A stretch of DNA of 64,000 nucleotides from Corynebacterium deserti GIMN1.010 (GTDB taxonomy: Bacteria; Actinomycetota; Actinomycetes; Mycobacteriales; Mycobacteriaceae), in the NCBI RefSeq assembly GCF_001277995.1, contig NZ_CP009220.1:1054001-1118000 (forward strand). The letters are read 5' to 3'. The position numbers were made by a program, and so were the translations under genes. Below are positions 32,727-41,866 of this stretch, piece by piece. Each line of letters starts with the position of its first letter. The first letter of the stretch is position 1. The notes under the pieces were generated by a model that made no database searches, had not been told where the DNA came from, and worked only from the letters and a program-made list of their open reading frames with translations.

Positions 32727-34127
32727 TCAGTTCAAATCGGTGGAGGTTTTTCTTCCGCCTCGAAGTGGGCTGTTCACCGTGACAAAGGACAATGCCACCA
32801 GGAAGCCGTAAACGACAGCGACGGAAAATACCTGGCCACGGGAACCTGGATCGCCGAGCATGAGCACAACCAAGCCAGCAAGCAACACCAGGGTGAGGAT
32901 TCCGAGCCATGGGTGGGCCCACATCTTCACTGTGGAGATCTCGCCATGTGCTTCCAATTCTTTGCGCAATTTGAGCTGAGACAGTGCGATCATTGCCCAC
33001 ACAACGAGCAAGCAGCCACCGACAGCGTTGAGGAGGAAGTCAAGGAGTCCGGCTGGATTCCAGTATTGCAGTCCAACGGAGACGAAGGCGAAGAACATCG
33101 ACAGCAGCACAGCATTGGTGGGCACACCCTTGGTGCTTAGCTTGCCAAAGATCCGTGGAGCGTCCTGTTGCCTGGACATGGAGAACACGAGGCGAGAAGT
33201 TGCGTAGATCTGTGCATTGAAGGCGGACAGTAGGGCTAGCACGATGATGGCTTCCATGAATCCGACGGCACCTGGGATGTTGGCCATTGCGAGGATTTGG
33301 GTGAAAGGGGACTCAGCTGCGGTGTCGGCACCATCAATGGATTCATACGGCATGAGGAATGTGATGACGAGGACGGAGCCCAAGTAGAACACTGAGATAC
33401 GCCAGATGACAGCGCGCACGGCGAGGGAGATGGCTTCGCGGGGCTTGTCGGATTCTGCTGCGGCGATGGTAACGATTTCAATGCCACCGAAGGCGAATGC
33501 GACAGCTAGTAGACCTGCTGCAACACCGGAGAGGCCATTGGGCATGAAGCCGTGGTCGCCGATGAAATTGGAGGTTCCAACAAATGTGGAACCTGGGAGC
33601 AGACCGAAGATGAGGCAGATGCCGATGATGAGGAAGAGACTGATCACGGCTACTTTGATGAAGGCGAACCAGTATTCAAATTCGCCGAAGCCTCGCACTG
33701 CGGCAAGATTGACGACGGCGAAGAAGACCACGCAGACAAGCGATGGGATCCATGGGTCGACGCCAAACCATGCGCCCATGATGGCTGCAGCTCCAGTCAT
33801 TTCGGCGCCCATCACCATGATGAGCATGAACCAGTACAGCCAGCCGAGTGAGAATCCAGCCCAGTGGCCAAATGCGTCTTCGCCGTAGCGGGAGAATGAT
33901 CCGGACGCGGGGCGGGCTGCTGCCATTTCGCCGAGCATCTGCATTACGAGGACAACAATTGCGCCGGCGATGATGTATGCCAGCAATACTGCGGGGCCTG
34001 CAGCGCGGATGCCGACGCCGGTGCCCAGGAATAGTCCGGCACCGATCGCAGAGCCCAATCCCATCATGGTGAGATGGCGGGTCCGCAGTCCGGTGCCCAA
34101 GCCTTCATTTGTTTTGGTGGTAGCCAT
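32727..34127 (-). CDS. APC-family amino-acid permease
   Basis: 466 aa with 12 predicted helices. The start [37 protein letters not shown] and [45 protein letters not shown] are the signature of amino-acid transporters of the AAT/GabP branch (proton symporters for aromatic, GABA, or basic/neutral amino acids). It sits between dapD and the dapD paralogue, all on the minus strand with gaps of 28 and 42 bases, so the three may be one transcript. The substrate cannot be read from the sequence; a link to lysine or diaminopimelate is conjecture. Confidence 0.85.
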   Translation of the reverse strand: MATTKTNEGLGTGLRTRHLTMMGLGSAIGAGLFLGTGVGIRAAGPAVLLAYIIAGAIVVLVMQMLGEMAAARPASGSFSRYGEDAFGHWAGFSLGWLYWFMLIMVMGAEMTGAAAIMGAWFGVDPWIPSLVCVVFFAVVNLAAVRGFGEFEYWFAFIKVAVISLFLIIGICLIFGLLPGSTFVGTSNFIGDHGFMPNGLSGVAAGLLAVAFAFGGIEIVTIAAAESDKPREAISLAVRAVIWRISVFYLGSVLVITFLMPYESIDGADTAAESPFTQILAMANIPGAVGFMEAIIVLALLSAFNAQIYATSRLVFSMSRQQDAPRIFGKLSTKGVPTNAVLLSMFFAFVSVGLQYWNPAGLLDFLLNAVGGCLLVVWAMIALSQLKLRKELEAHGEISTVKMWAHPWLGILTLVLLAGLVVLMLGDPGSRGQVFSVAVVYGFLVALSFVTVNSPLRGGRKTSTDLN

Positions 34128-34169
34128 GTGTCAACCGTAAACCTAGGTGCTACCGGAATGGAAAGTGGG

Positions 34170-35120
34170 TCAGGATTTGCGGCGTGCTACTGGCTCGTGG
34201 AAGCCGGGTTCGCGCTTGATGGTCCAGTTGCTTTGGCCGGCGATTGCTTCGACGGTTTGGAGTTTTTCTTCGTCTGCAAACCAGATGGGGGTGTCGGTGT
34301 CGAGGACAATGTTGTTGCCAATGGTGCAGTTGTCGCCCAGGCTGATGCCGATGATGCCGGAGCTGACACCGAAGTTGCAGTTCTTGCCCACATCGAGACG
34401 CATGCGGTGGCGCAGTTCGTCGCGAGGGGACATGACGGTGGAGGACAGGCCAATCTCGGAGCCTTCGTCGATGACCACGCCGGAACTTAAGCGACCTTCA
34501 ATTTTTGCAGCGCCTAGCGTGCCGGAGTTGAAGGAGACAAAACCTTCGCGCAGCACTGATGTGCCTGGTGCGAGGTACGCGCCCAGCCGGACGCGTTCTG
34601 CCTCGGAAATGCGGACACCGGAAGGCACCACGTAGTCGACCATGCGGGGAAGCTTGTCGACGCAGTACACATGGATTAGGCCACGAGAACGCAGTGCACC
34701 ACGCACCCATTCGAAGTTCTCAGGTAAGCAGGGGCCCTTATTTGTCCACACCACGTTGGAGAGCTGCTCAAGGGTGTCTTGCATGTGCAGCTCGTGCGGT
34801 CGAACAAGGCGGTGAGAAAGCAGGTGGAGGCGCAGGTACACATCGTGTGCGTCGATAGGCGGCGCAGAGAGGTCGGGGATGATGGTGCGAACAGCGACTT
34901 GCTCTACTAAACGGTCCTGGTCGAGCTTGACCAATTGCAGCATGCGCGGGGTGAGTTCGCTGGCGCCGAGGCGGGTGGTGCCAACTTCAAGGGGGTAGCG
35001 TTCGGTCCAGGCGGAGGGATCGATAAGACGTGGTTCTGGGTACCAGGTATCCAAAACTGTTCCGTCCATCGCAATGTTGGCAATGCCGATGGCCTCGGCG
35101 CCGCGAATATTTTCACTCAT
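34170..35120 (-). CDS. DapD paralogue, putative N-acyltransferase
   Basis: 316 aa, clearly homologous to DapD along the whole length (shared [29 protein letters not shown]), with the catalytic-type glutamate kept in KIEGRLS. The difference is the acyl-CoA loop: where DapD has [14 protein letters not shown], this protein has LSSTVMSPRDELRHRM, and the C-terminal helix region also diverges. It may use another acyl donor or acceptor, or be a regulatory subunit. It is divergent from dapE with about 50 bases between, so both could share control. Confidence 0.8.
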   Translation of the reverse strand: MSENIRGAEAIGIANIAMDGTVLDTWYPEPRLIDPSAWTERYPLEVGTTRLGASELTPRMLQLVKLDQDRLVEQVAVRTIIPDLSAPPIDAHDVYLRLHLLSHRLVRPHELHMQDTLEQLSNVVWTNKGPCLPENFEWVRGALRSRGLIHVYCVDKLPRMVDYVVPSGVRISEAERVRLGAYLAPGTSVLREGFVSFNSGTLGAAKIEGRLSSGVVIDEGSEIGLSSTVMSPRDELRHRMRLDVGKNCNFGVSSGIIGISLGDNCTIGNNIVLDTDTPIWFADEEKLQTVEAIAGQSNWTIKREPGFHEPVARRKS

Positions 35121-35170
35121 TTTTTAGTTCGCTTCCGTCTAGCTCGAGAAAGATTTGTAGGCTTATACCT

Positions 35171-36301
35171 GTGACTCATCTTTCGAATACTGAAACAGCC
35201 TCAACTCTTGATCTCTTGGGCGATCCCGTTCTCCTTACTCAGCGCCTGGTGGATATCCCCAGCCCGTCGGGTGAAGAAAAGCAGATTGCTGATGAGATCG
35301 AAGCAGCTCTTCGAGCACTTAATCTACCTGGTGTAGAGGTGCTCCGCTTTAACAACAACGTTTTGGCACGCACTAACAGGGGGTTGGATTCGCGGGTCAT
35401 GCTGGCAGGGCATATTGATACGGTTCCAATCGCAGATAATGTGCCGAGCCGCATGGAAGACGGAATCATGTACGGCTGCGGAACAGTGGACATGAAATCG
35501 GGCCTCGCGGTGTACTTGCATACCTTTGCCACATTGGCACAGGCGGAACACAATCAAGATCTCCAGCACGATCTCACACTCATCGCGTATGAATGCGAGG
35601 AGGTGGCGGATCACCTTAACGGTCTTGGCCACATTCAGACGCAGCACCCGGAGTGGCTGCAGGCGGATTTGGCATTGCTGGGCGAGCCCACGGGCGGCTG
35701 GATTGAGGCGGGATGCCAGGGCAATTTGCGCATCAAGGTAACTGCGCATGGTGTGCGTGCGCATTCGGCGCGTAGTTGGCTGGGCGACAACGCGATGCAT
35801 AAGCTTTCGCCGATCATTGCGAAGATTTCCGCATATGAAGCAAAAGAAGTTGAGATTGATGGATTGACGTACCGCGAAGGCCTCAACATCGTGCGCTGCG
35901 AGTCGGGCGTGGCCAATAACGTCATTCCGGATGAGGCCTGGATGAATGTCAATTTCCGATTCGCGCCCAACCGAAGCGTGGATGAGGCGGTGGAGCATGT
36001 CGTCGACAAGCTTGGTCTTTCCGATGCCGCAGGCATCGACTGGGCCGTCGAAGATGCCGCTGGCGGCGCGTTGCCGGGCCTGGGCAAGCAGGTAACCAGG
36101 GGGCTTATCGACGCCGTCGGCCCAGACCGCATCCGCGCGAAATTCGGATGGACGGATGTGTCTCGCTTTTCGGCGATGGGGGTACCCGCACTCAATTTCG
36201 GATCCGGCGATCCCAGCTTTGCGCACAAGCGTGATGAGCAGTGCCCCGTCGACCAGATCACCTCCGTCGCGGAAACATTGCGCAGCTACCTGAGCGCATA
36301 G
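35171..36301 (+). CDS. dapE: Succinyl-diaminopimelate desuccinylase DapE
   Basis: 376 aa, M20 metallopeptidase fold. Zinc/catalytic residues: AGHIDTVP (His, Asp), CGTVDMKSG (bridging Asp), YECEEVAD (catalytic Glu and ligand Glu), LGEPTGGWIEAGCQG and a C-terminal FAHKRDEQCP (His ligand). It releases succinate from N-succinyl-LL-DAP, yielding LL-DAP for lysine and peptidoglycan. GTG 35171 is the chosen start; the frame is open further upstream within dapD2 without family similarity. It ends 55 bases before the LOG gene. Confidence 0.93.
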   Translation: MTHLSNTETASTLDLLGDPVLLTQRLVDIPSPSGEEKQIADEIEAALRALNLPGVEVLRFNNNVLARTNRGLDSRVMLAGHIDTVPIADNVPSRMEDGIMYGCGTVDMKSGLAVYLHTFATLAQAEHNQDLQHDLTLIAYECEEVADHLNGLGHIQTQHPEWLQADLALLGEPTGGWIEAGCQGNLRIKVTAHGVRAHSARSWLGDNAMHKLSPIIAKISAYEAKEVEIDGLTYREGLNIVRCESGVANNVIPDEAWMNVNFRFAPNRSVDEAVEHVVDKLGLSDAAGIDWAVEDAAGGALPGLGKQVTRGLIDAVGPDRIRAKFGWTDVSRFSAMGVPALNFGSGDPSFAHKRDEQCPVDQITSVAETLRSYLSA

Positions 36302-36356
36302 GCGGTTTCGGCGCTATCGTGGTATTTCCACCAAGAATCTTGACGGAGGATTATCG

Positions 36357-37127
36357 ATGGCTCCAAGACAAACGCCAAGCCCAGAGAAGAATCGCAACCT
36401 GGTTGGCCCGGTGCTGCAACGACGACACACCGAAGGCACCTTTGATCAACGCCTGCTAGAAATGCGCGCCGATCACGATTGGAAGCACGCCGATCCATGG
36501 CGCGTCTTGCGAATCCAATCCGAGTTCGTGGCAGGGTTTGACGCCCTCCACGAAATGCCCAAAGCTGTCACCGTGTTCGGCTCTGCCCGCATCCAAGAGG
36601 ATCATCCCTACTACAACGCGGGTGTAGACCTGGGCGAAAAGCTTGTGGCCGCTGACTACGCTGTCGTCACCGGTGGCGGTCCAGGCCTGATGGAAGCTCC
36701 CAACCGCGGTGCGAGCAACGGCGGGGGACTATCTGTTGGTCTGGGCATTGAACTTCCACACGAGCAGCACCTCAACCCGTATGTGGATCTGGGACTGAAC
36801 TTCCGATACTTCTTCGCCCGCAAGACCATGTTCCTTAAATACTCCCAGGCTTTCGTGTGTTTGCCGGGCGGTTTTGGCACGCTCGACGAGCTTTTTGAGG
36901 TGCTCTGCATGGTGCAAACCGGCAAGGTCACCAACTTCCCAATCGTGCTAATTGGCACCGAGTTCTGGGCAGGACTTGTTGATTGGATTCGTGGACGCCT
37001 CGTCGACGAAGGCATGATCGCACAAAATGACATCGACCGCGTTTTGGTCACGGATGACATCGACAAAGCCGTGAACTTTATCGTCGATGCCCACGCTGGT
37101 TTGGACGTGGCGCGTCGCCATAACTAA
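36357..37127 (+). CDS. LOG family Rossmann protein (cytokinin-riboside phosphoribohydrolase-like)
   Basis: 256 aa. Motifs of the LOG/TIGR00730 family: VTVFGSARI at the nucleotide-binding strand, VTGGGPGLMEAPNRGA (GGGxGLMxAxxxGA), and LPGGFGTLDELFEVL (PGGxGTxxE), the catalytic motif. Commonly misannotated as lysine decarboxylase; characterised members cleave the N-glycosidic bond of nucleoside 5'-monophosphates. The start ATG at 36357 has TGGAGGATT in front of it. First gene of a same-strand run (LOG, folP2, gpgS, DivIVA-like). Confidence 0.85.
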   Translation: MAPRQTPSPEKNRNLVGPVLQRRHTEGTFDQRLLEMRADHDWKHADPWRVLRIQSEFVAGFDALHEMPKAVTVFGSARIQEDHPYYNAGVDLGEKLVAADYAVVTGGGPGLMEAPNRGASNGGGLSVGLGIELPHEQHLNPYVDLGLNFRYFFARKTMFLKYSQAFVCLPGGFGTLDELFEVLCMVQTGKVTNFPIVLIGTEFWAGLVDWIRGRLVDEGMIAQNDIDRVLVTDDIDKAVNFIVDAHAGLDVARRHN

Positions 37128-37148
37128 GCACTCGCTACATTAGGTGTT

Positions 37149-37982
37149 ATGAGTTCTTTGCCGGTCATTATGGCCATCGTTAATCGCACCCCTGATTCTT
37201 TCTATGACAAGGGTGCGACATTTGAGGACACTGCAGCGCTTCAACGTGTCGCTGATGTGATTGAGCAAGGCGCAGGCATCATCGATATCGGTGGGGTGAA
37301 GGCTGGTCCCGGCGATTTTGTCTCGGCGGAGGAAGAAATTGATCGCGTTGTGCCGGTTATTGCGTCGGTGCGACAACGCTTTCCAGACATTGAAATCTCT
37401 GTAGACACTTGGCGTTCTTCAGTTGCTGATCAGGCGATTCGCGCTGGTGCGACGCTGGTTAATGATACCTGGGCTGGCCACGATCCGGAGCTTTTAGAAG
37501 TCGCCGGCCAGCACAAGGTGGGGTACGTCTGTTCGCACACCGGGGGAGTGATCCCTCGGACTCGTCCACACCGCGTGCATTTTGATGATGTTGTTGCCGA
37601 TGTCATCAAAGAAACCACCGCATTGGCAGAACGTGCGGTGAATGCTGGCGTCCCAGAGTCCAAGATCTTTATTGATCCCACCCATGACTTTGGCAAAAAC
37701 ACCTTCCATGGACTGGAGCTCCTTCGACGCATCGATGAGATCGTTGCCACGGGGTGGCCGGTTCTCATGGCGCTGAGCAATAAGGATTTCATTGGGGAGA
37801 CGGTGGATAGGGGCGTCGACAAGCGTGTTTTTGGCACGCTCGCGGCAACTGCCTGGGCCGCTGCCCGGGGCGTCGCGGCCTTCCGCGTCCATGAGGTGGC
37901 TGAGACGTTCGATGTGTTGCAGATGACGGCGGCGATTCAGGGCACGGTCAAGCCTCTCAACACGATTCGGGGTTTGGTATGA
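37149..37982 (+). CDS. folP2: FolP2, dihydropteroate-synthase-like protein
   Basis: 277 aa TIM-barrel of the dihydropteroate synthase family. Recognisable: MAIVNRTPDSFYDKG (DHPS motif I variant), IDIGGVKAGPG in place of IDIGGESTRPG, VNDTWAG, and FIDPTHDFGKN. Many pterin/pABA-contacting residues are changed, as in M. tuberculosis FolP2, reported to lack dihydropteroate synthase activity. Co-localises with gpgS, overlapping it by four bases, exactly as in mycobacteria, which suggests a linked role in methylglucose-lipopolysaccharide/glucosylglycerate metabolism rather than folate. Confidence 0.85.
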   Translation: MSSLPVIMAIVNRTPDSFYDKGATFEDTAALQRVADVIEQGAGIIDIGGVKAGPGDFVSAEEEIDRVVPVIASVRQRFPDIEISVDTWRSSVADQAIRAGATLVNDTWAGHDPELLEVAGQHKVGYVCSHTGGVIPRTRPHRVHFDDVVADVIKETTALAERAVNAGVPESKIFIDPTHDFGKNTFHGLELLRRIDEIVATGWPVLMALSNKDFIGETVDRGVDKRVFGTLAATAWAAARGVAAFRVHEVAETFDVLQMTAAIQGTVKPLNTIRGLV

Positions 37983-38701
37983 GCGTCTCCGTGGTGATCC
38001 CTGCGCTGAATGAAGGTCCGACTGTGGCGCAGGTGGTGGAGGCAGTTCTCGCCGACGACCCGCTAGAAGTGCTCGTCATTGACGCCGATTCCACTGATAA
38101 CACGGCTTTCGAAGCTGCGCGGGCCGGTGCGACGGTGCTTAATTGGCGCGAGATCCTGGGCACCCCCACGATCCCAGGCAAGGGCGAATCGCTGTGGCGC
38201 GGGGTGGCTGCAGCACGCGGCGATATCGTGGCGTTTGTTGATGCAGACCTCACCAGTTTCCGTCCCGGCATGATCACCAAACTCGTAGCCCCATTCGCCG
38301 ATGAGTCCATTCACCTCGTTAAAGCCGACTACGTGCGCACATTCGGCGATCACACCACCGGAGGCGGACGCGTGACTGAACTAACCGCCAAGCCTCTGCT
38401 GCGCATGCTTTTCCCCGAACTCGCGCACATCCGCCAACCTCTTGGTGGCGAATACGCCATCCGGCGCAGCACCGCGCTTACCCTGCCGTTCGTTGCCGGG
38501 TACGGCGTCGAAGTGGGATTGCTTATCGACGTCGCCTCTCACCTTGGCACCTCCTCCATCGCCCAAGTTGACCTTGGGACCAGAAGCCACAATCACCAAT
38601 CTTTAGAGGCACTATCCTCCATGGCTGATGTGGTGGCTGCGACCATCTTGAATCGATTTGGCCATGACATCGATGTCCTCCAACGAGACCCGCTAGACTG
38701 A
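37979..38701 (+). CDS. gpgS: Glucosyl-3-phosphoglycerate synthase GpgS (GT81-like)
   Basis: 240 aa, GT-A glycosyltransferase. VVIPALNEGPTVAQVV opens the nucleotide-sugar fold; VDADLTSFRPG holds the DxD metal motif around residue 92; GGEYAIRRS resembles the acceptor side of GpgS. It would transfer glucose from UDP-glucose to 3-phosphoglycerate, producing glucosyl-3-phosphoglycerate, a compatible solute precursor and starter for polymethylated glucan. It is shorter than mycobacterial GpgS (about 320 aa), lacking an N-terminal portion. Overlap with folP2 by ATGA. Confidence 0.88.
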   Translation: MSVSVVIPALNEGPTVAQVVEAVLADDPLEVLVIDADSTDNTAFEAARAGATVLNWREILGTPTIPGKGESLWRGVAAARGDIVAFVDADLTSFRPGMITKLVAPFADESIHLVKADYVRTFGDHTTGGGRVTELTAKPLLRMLFPELAHIRQPLGGEYAIRRSTALTLPFVAGYGVEVGLLIDVASHLGTSSIAQVDLGTRSHNHQSLEALSSMADVVAATILNRFGHDIDVLQRDPLD

Positions 38702-38707
38702 TTAACC

Positions 38708-39028
38708 ATGTTGACCTGGATAATCATGATCATTGTGTTGGCTGCGCTCATCGTGATTTTCACCTGGGTGTTTGCCAAACTGTTCGGACGTGGCGAGCAA
38801 ACGCCTCCCATGGCTCCAAATGATGAGATCGTGGAGCACAACAGGCAAGCAGTCGGTGATGGTCTAATCGATGACATCATGTTTGAGACTGTCCTGCGGG
38901 GCTACCGCCAAGACCAAGTTGATGATGTTATTGCGCACCTCAAATGGCAGGTAGATTCACTGACTTCCCGCCTTGCAGAAGTCGATCCTGTGGCCGGCCT
39001 GCGGGCAGAAACTCCCAAAAACAGCTAA
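38708..39028 (+). CDS. Single-helix membrane protein with DivIVA-type C-terminus
   Basis: 106 aa. An N-terminal transmembrane helix (IIMIIVLAALIVIFTWVFAKLF) is followed by a linker and a C-terminal FETVLRGYRQDQVDDVIAHLKWQVDSL, the DivIVA-domain pattern (FxxxLRGYDxxQVDxFL). Corresponds in position to Rv1209 of M. tuberculosis. Proteins of this type may localise at the cell pole or septum, but no role is known. Six bases after gpgS, same transcript likely. Confidence 0.78.
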   Translation: MLTWIIMIIVLAALIVIFTWVFAKLFGRGEQTPPMAPNDEIVEHNRQAVGDGLIDDIMFETVLRGYRQDQVDDVIAHLKWQVDSLTSRLAEVDPVAGLRAETPKNS

Positions 39029-39087
39029 AATAGGAAGTTAGCCGCGTTGAAACGCGGGTTTTATCGTTGTGAGGAGATGGGATCAAA

Positions 39088-39255
39088 ATGGCAGCAATGA
39101 AGCCTAGGACCGGTAGCGGACCAATGGAAGCGGTCGTAGAAAGTCGCAAAATTGTCATGAGGATTCCATCAGACGGAGGCGGACGCCTAGTCGTGGAACT
39201 CAACAAGGAAGAGGCAGCCGAGCTCGGCGCCTTGCTGGTGGAGGCAGCTAAGTAG
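39088..39255 (+). CDS. DUF3117 small protein
   Basis: 55 aa from ATG 39088, with GAGGAG about 12 bases upstream. MAAMKPRTGSGPMEAVVESRKI followed by MRIPSDGGGRLVVELNKEEAAELG is the highly conserved actinobacterial DUF3117 protein (Rv1211 in M. tuberculosis, same neighbourhood). Function unknown. Codon use is typical of an expressed gene. Confidence 0.88.
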   Translation: MAAMKPRTGSGPMEAVVESRKIVMRIPSDGGGRLVVELNKEEAAELGALLVEAAK

Positions 39256-39331
39256 AACCCCTCTAGTAAGACCCACGTGCAGGCACTGGGTACTATGTGT
39301 TTAACCATCCATCCCAAGGAGAATTACGCAC

Positions 39332-40198
39332 GTGCTTTCCCACATCATTGATGTTCTTGCTGATCCAATTGATGGCACCCCACTACATGGTGCAGATGAT
39401 TATTCCCGATTGGTGTCAGAATCCGGACATTCTTACGATGTAGCCCGCCAGGGATATGTCACACTGGCAGGTGGCGCCGGTCTTCGATATGCAGGCGATG
39501 ACGCCCAGATGATCGCAGACCGGGAAACTTTCCTTTCCGGTGGACACTTTGCTCCCTTCGTGGAAACGGTCTCTGAGCACGTGCACAGTGCCATCGATGC
39601 TGCTGGTTTGGACGATGATGATCAGCCGGTGATCTGCGAAATCGGTGCTGGCACCGGTTACTACCTGTCCCACACCTTGGATTCTGTGGCGGGATCCCGT
39701 GGCATTGGCATTGACGTGTCCGTGCACGCTGCCAAGCACTTAGCTAAGTGCCATCCTCGAGTGGGCGCTGTGGTTGCGGATGCGTGGGCTCGGCTGCCCA
39801 TCGCGGACAGCTCTGTTGATGCCATCACCGTGGTGTTCGCACCGCGCAACGCTGTGGAATTTGCTCGCATTCTCAAGCCATCCGGACAGGTGATCGTGTT
39901 GACCCCTGAGATTGGCCATCTGTCTGAGCTGCGCGAGCCCCTTGGCATCATCGATGTGGAGGCTGGCAAGGTGGATCGCATGATTGAGCAGGCTGCAGGC
40001 CACCTTAAGCCAGTGGGTGAGAGTGATCTCGTGGAGTTTGAGATGATGCTTGATCAGCAGTCGATCGCCTCTCAGATTGGTATGAGCCCTTCTGCGCGCC
40101 ACATCAAGCCAGAGGCGCTGGCAGAGCGCATTAAGGCGTTGCCCGAGCACATGAAGGTGACCGCTAGGGCGCGGGTCACGCGCCTTCAGCGCCTTTAA
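39332..40198 (+). CDS. rlmA: RlmA-like 23S rRNA (guanine-N1)-methyltransferase, zinc site lost
   Basis: 288 aa from GTG 39332, with AAGGAGA upstream at suitable spacing. The SAM fold is clear: VICEIGAGTGYYLSHTLD (motif I), IGIDVSVHAAKHLAK, AVVADAWARLPIADSSVDAITVVFAPRNAVEF. The N-terminal portion GHSYDVARQGYVTL matches RlmA/TlrB (FDxAKEGYVNL), but the four zinc-binding cysteines of E. coli RlmA are absent (DVLADPIDGTPLHGADD...). Methylates G745/G748-region of 23S rRNA in relatives; TlrB-type members confer macrolide resistance. Terminator follows. Confidence 0.75.
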   Translation: MLSHIIDVLADPIDGTPLHGADDYSRLVSESGHSYDVARQGYVTLAGGAGLRYAGDDAQMIADRETFLSGGHFAPFVETVSEHVHSAIDAAGLDDDDQPVICEIGAGTGYYLSHTLDSVAGSRGIGIDVSVHAAKHLAKCHPRVGAVVADAWARLPIADSSVDAITVVFAPRNAVEFARILKPSGQVIVLTPEIGHLSELREPLGIIDVEAGKVDRMIEQAAGHLKPVGESDLVEFEMMLDQQSIASQIGMSPSARHIKPEALAERIKALPEHMKVTARARVTRLQRL

Positions 40199-40221
40199 GC
40201 TTGCCGACGCCTACTTGAACA

Positions 40222-40256
40222 AAAATGGAGCAGAAGAAATTCTGCTCCATTTTGGT
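40222..40256. terminator. Bidirectional terminator between rlmA-like gene and the GH32-like gene
   Basis: A perfect 14-bp stem (40222-40235 with 40240-40253), GAAA loop, and T-rich flanks on both strands. Stop codons of the two convergent genes are within 30 bases. Confidence 0.9.
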
Positions 40257-41744
40257 TTATCTCACGAGCCCTTCGTTGGGTTCGCTGTCATCAAATTCGG
40301 TGAGCTCATCAATGTCTAAGCCCACCGAGCTGAAATCATCAGGGTAGTGGAGCTCCTGGCGGTTGATGCGGGCGTCGCCAGAGGTGGTGACCTCAAACTC
40401 GGCGAACCCACCGTTGTTGAAGTACACGCGACTTGCCATCGAGACATAACCTCCGTCGGCGAAGACCTCCACGGTGGAGCCATCGACCACGATGAACAGG
40501 GAATCGGTGTCATCGTCGGTAAGAGGAGCAATGGCATGGGGATCGCCAGCGTGGTTGGGGTTCATCGAGCGGTCGATGACCAACTGGTTGTGTCGGTGGG
40601 TGATCGTCGCAGCGATCTCACCTTTTTGATCTTTTAAAGCTACTTCCACGGCGCTGTTGGATGGAATCTCGCACAGCCCAGTCCAGCCAGCTGCGGCTTC
40701 TGATTCATGAATGGCATCCAACAAGCCTTCAGGTGGGGTTTGGAAGAGCGTGCCGTCCTGCAGGGTGACAACACGGGGGAAGGAAATGACGTTTGCCCAG
40801 CCTTCCTCCTTCCAGCTCAAATGCTCAGTGGGGCTGTCCAAGCGCCCCACACCGTTCATGAGGCCAAAGATATGGGCAACATCGTAATCGATGGAGGGTT
40901 CGGCGTAGTTGGTGCTGCGTGGGCGGGAGAAGTCGTGGCCGAAATCGATACGGGTGAAAGGGGTTTTCACATCAAAGTCAGAGCCGTTGAGCTGGCCCAC
41001 CAGGTAACCGGAAATGTCGATGCCGTCTTGCTCAATGGTGACAATGACAACGTCGTAGATCTCGTGGTCAACTTCGTCCCGCAGCCTGATCATGCGTGGT
41101 GCAACCAGAACTTTGTCGCGCTCAAGGCCAGACAGCCCATTGAAAGTGAGTGGACCCTTGATGGTCCACTCGCGGCCGTCCTCGGAATCAAGAACGACAA
41201 CGACAGGGGCGTCGACAGAGCCAGTCACAGCAAGCATGAGCCATCCCTCGTGGCCCTCTTCGCGGTCGCCGTTGTTTTCCCAACCGGGAATCACGCAAGG
41301 CGAGCGGAACTTGATGTAGCCATCGGTGTTGCCGACAACCTCACCAAGTCGGGTGACCTCTGGGTCAAGCTCCAACTCATCTTCATTGATGAGCTCCGTG
41401 GTGTCTCGAATGTTGTTGATGTGGGCAAGCTGGATGGTGGAGGTGTTGCCGATGACAGAGGTGAAGTACAGGTCAACGCCGCCGTTATTGGCTACAACTG
41501 ATCCGGCGCGGATTTGAGTTTCTTCACCCTCAGGAGCCAAAACGTCATCGCAGATGTCCCAGACAAAGGGGGTGCGTTCTGCGAATTGGTGAGCCCAGCG
41601 GGGACCGTGTTCTGGTGAGGGGCGGTACTGGTGGAAGAAGTGCCAGGTGTCGCCGTCCAGAAGTACGCCTGCTGGTGCAAACAACACCCCGTTTTCTGCG
41701 GTGATGTGCAATTCAGGCCGATGATGCGCAGAAACATTCGCCAT
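40257..41744 (-). CDS. GH32-fold protein with degenerate active site
   Basis: 495 aa from ATG 41744 (TTG 41768 is possible). The two-domain GH32 architecture is visible: five-blade-propeller start RPELHITAENGVLFAPAGVLLDGDTWHFFHQY (GH32: RPxxHxxPxxGWMNDPNGLxYxxGxYHLFYQ) and the C-terminal beta-sandwich FIVVDGSTVEVFADGGYVSMASRVYF. All three catalytic acids of GH32 are replaced: the nucleophile Asp of WMNDPNG is Ala (FAPAG, residue 23), RDP is RSP near residue 149, and the Glu of (W)ECPD is Val in LVAPRM near 211. So sucrose/fructan hydrolysis is unlikely despite the fold. Lies next to glgA, apparently without partner genes. Confidence 0.8.
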   Translation of the reverse strand: MANVSAHHRPELHITAENGVLFAPAGVLLDGDTWHFFHQYRPSPEHGPRWAHQFAERTPFVWDICDDVLAPEGEETQIRAGSVVANNGGVDLYFTSVIGNTSTIQLAHINNIRDTTELINEDELELDPEVTRLGEVVGNTDGYIKFRSPCVIPGWENNGDREEGHEGWLMLAVTGSVDAPVVVVLDSEDGREWTIKGPLTFNGLSGLERDKVLVAPRMIRLRDEVDHEIYDVVIVTIEQDGIDISGYLVGQLNGSDFDVKTPFTRIDFGHDFSRPRSTNYAEPSIDYDVAHIFGLMNGVGRLDSPTEHLSWKEEGWANVISFPRVVTLQDGTLFQTPPEGLLDAIHESEAAAGWTGLCEIPSNSAVEVALKDQKGEIAATITHRHNQLVIDRSMNPNHAGDPHAIAPLTDDDTDSLFIVVDGSTVEVFADGGYVSMASRVYFNNGGFAEFEVTTSGDARINRQELHYPDDFSSVGLDIDELTEFDDSEPNEGLVR

Positions 41745-41866
41745 CTGAAATGTGTCGCCTTCCCTCAAAATCTCAGCTAGATAAAACTTTCTCTGATTCA
41801 GGGTAGCGATTTCACACAGCAGGCGTGGATCATCGCAGGTAAAAGGCGGTTAGGTTCGATGACAAA

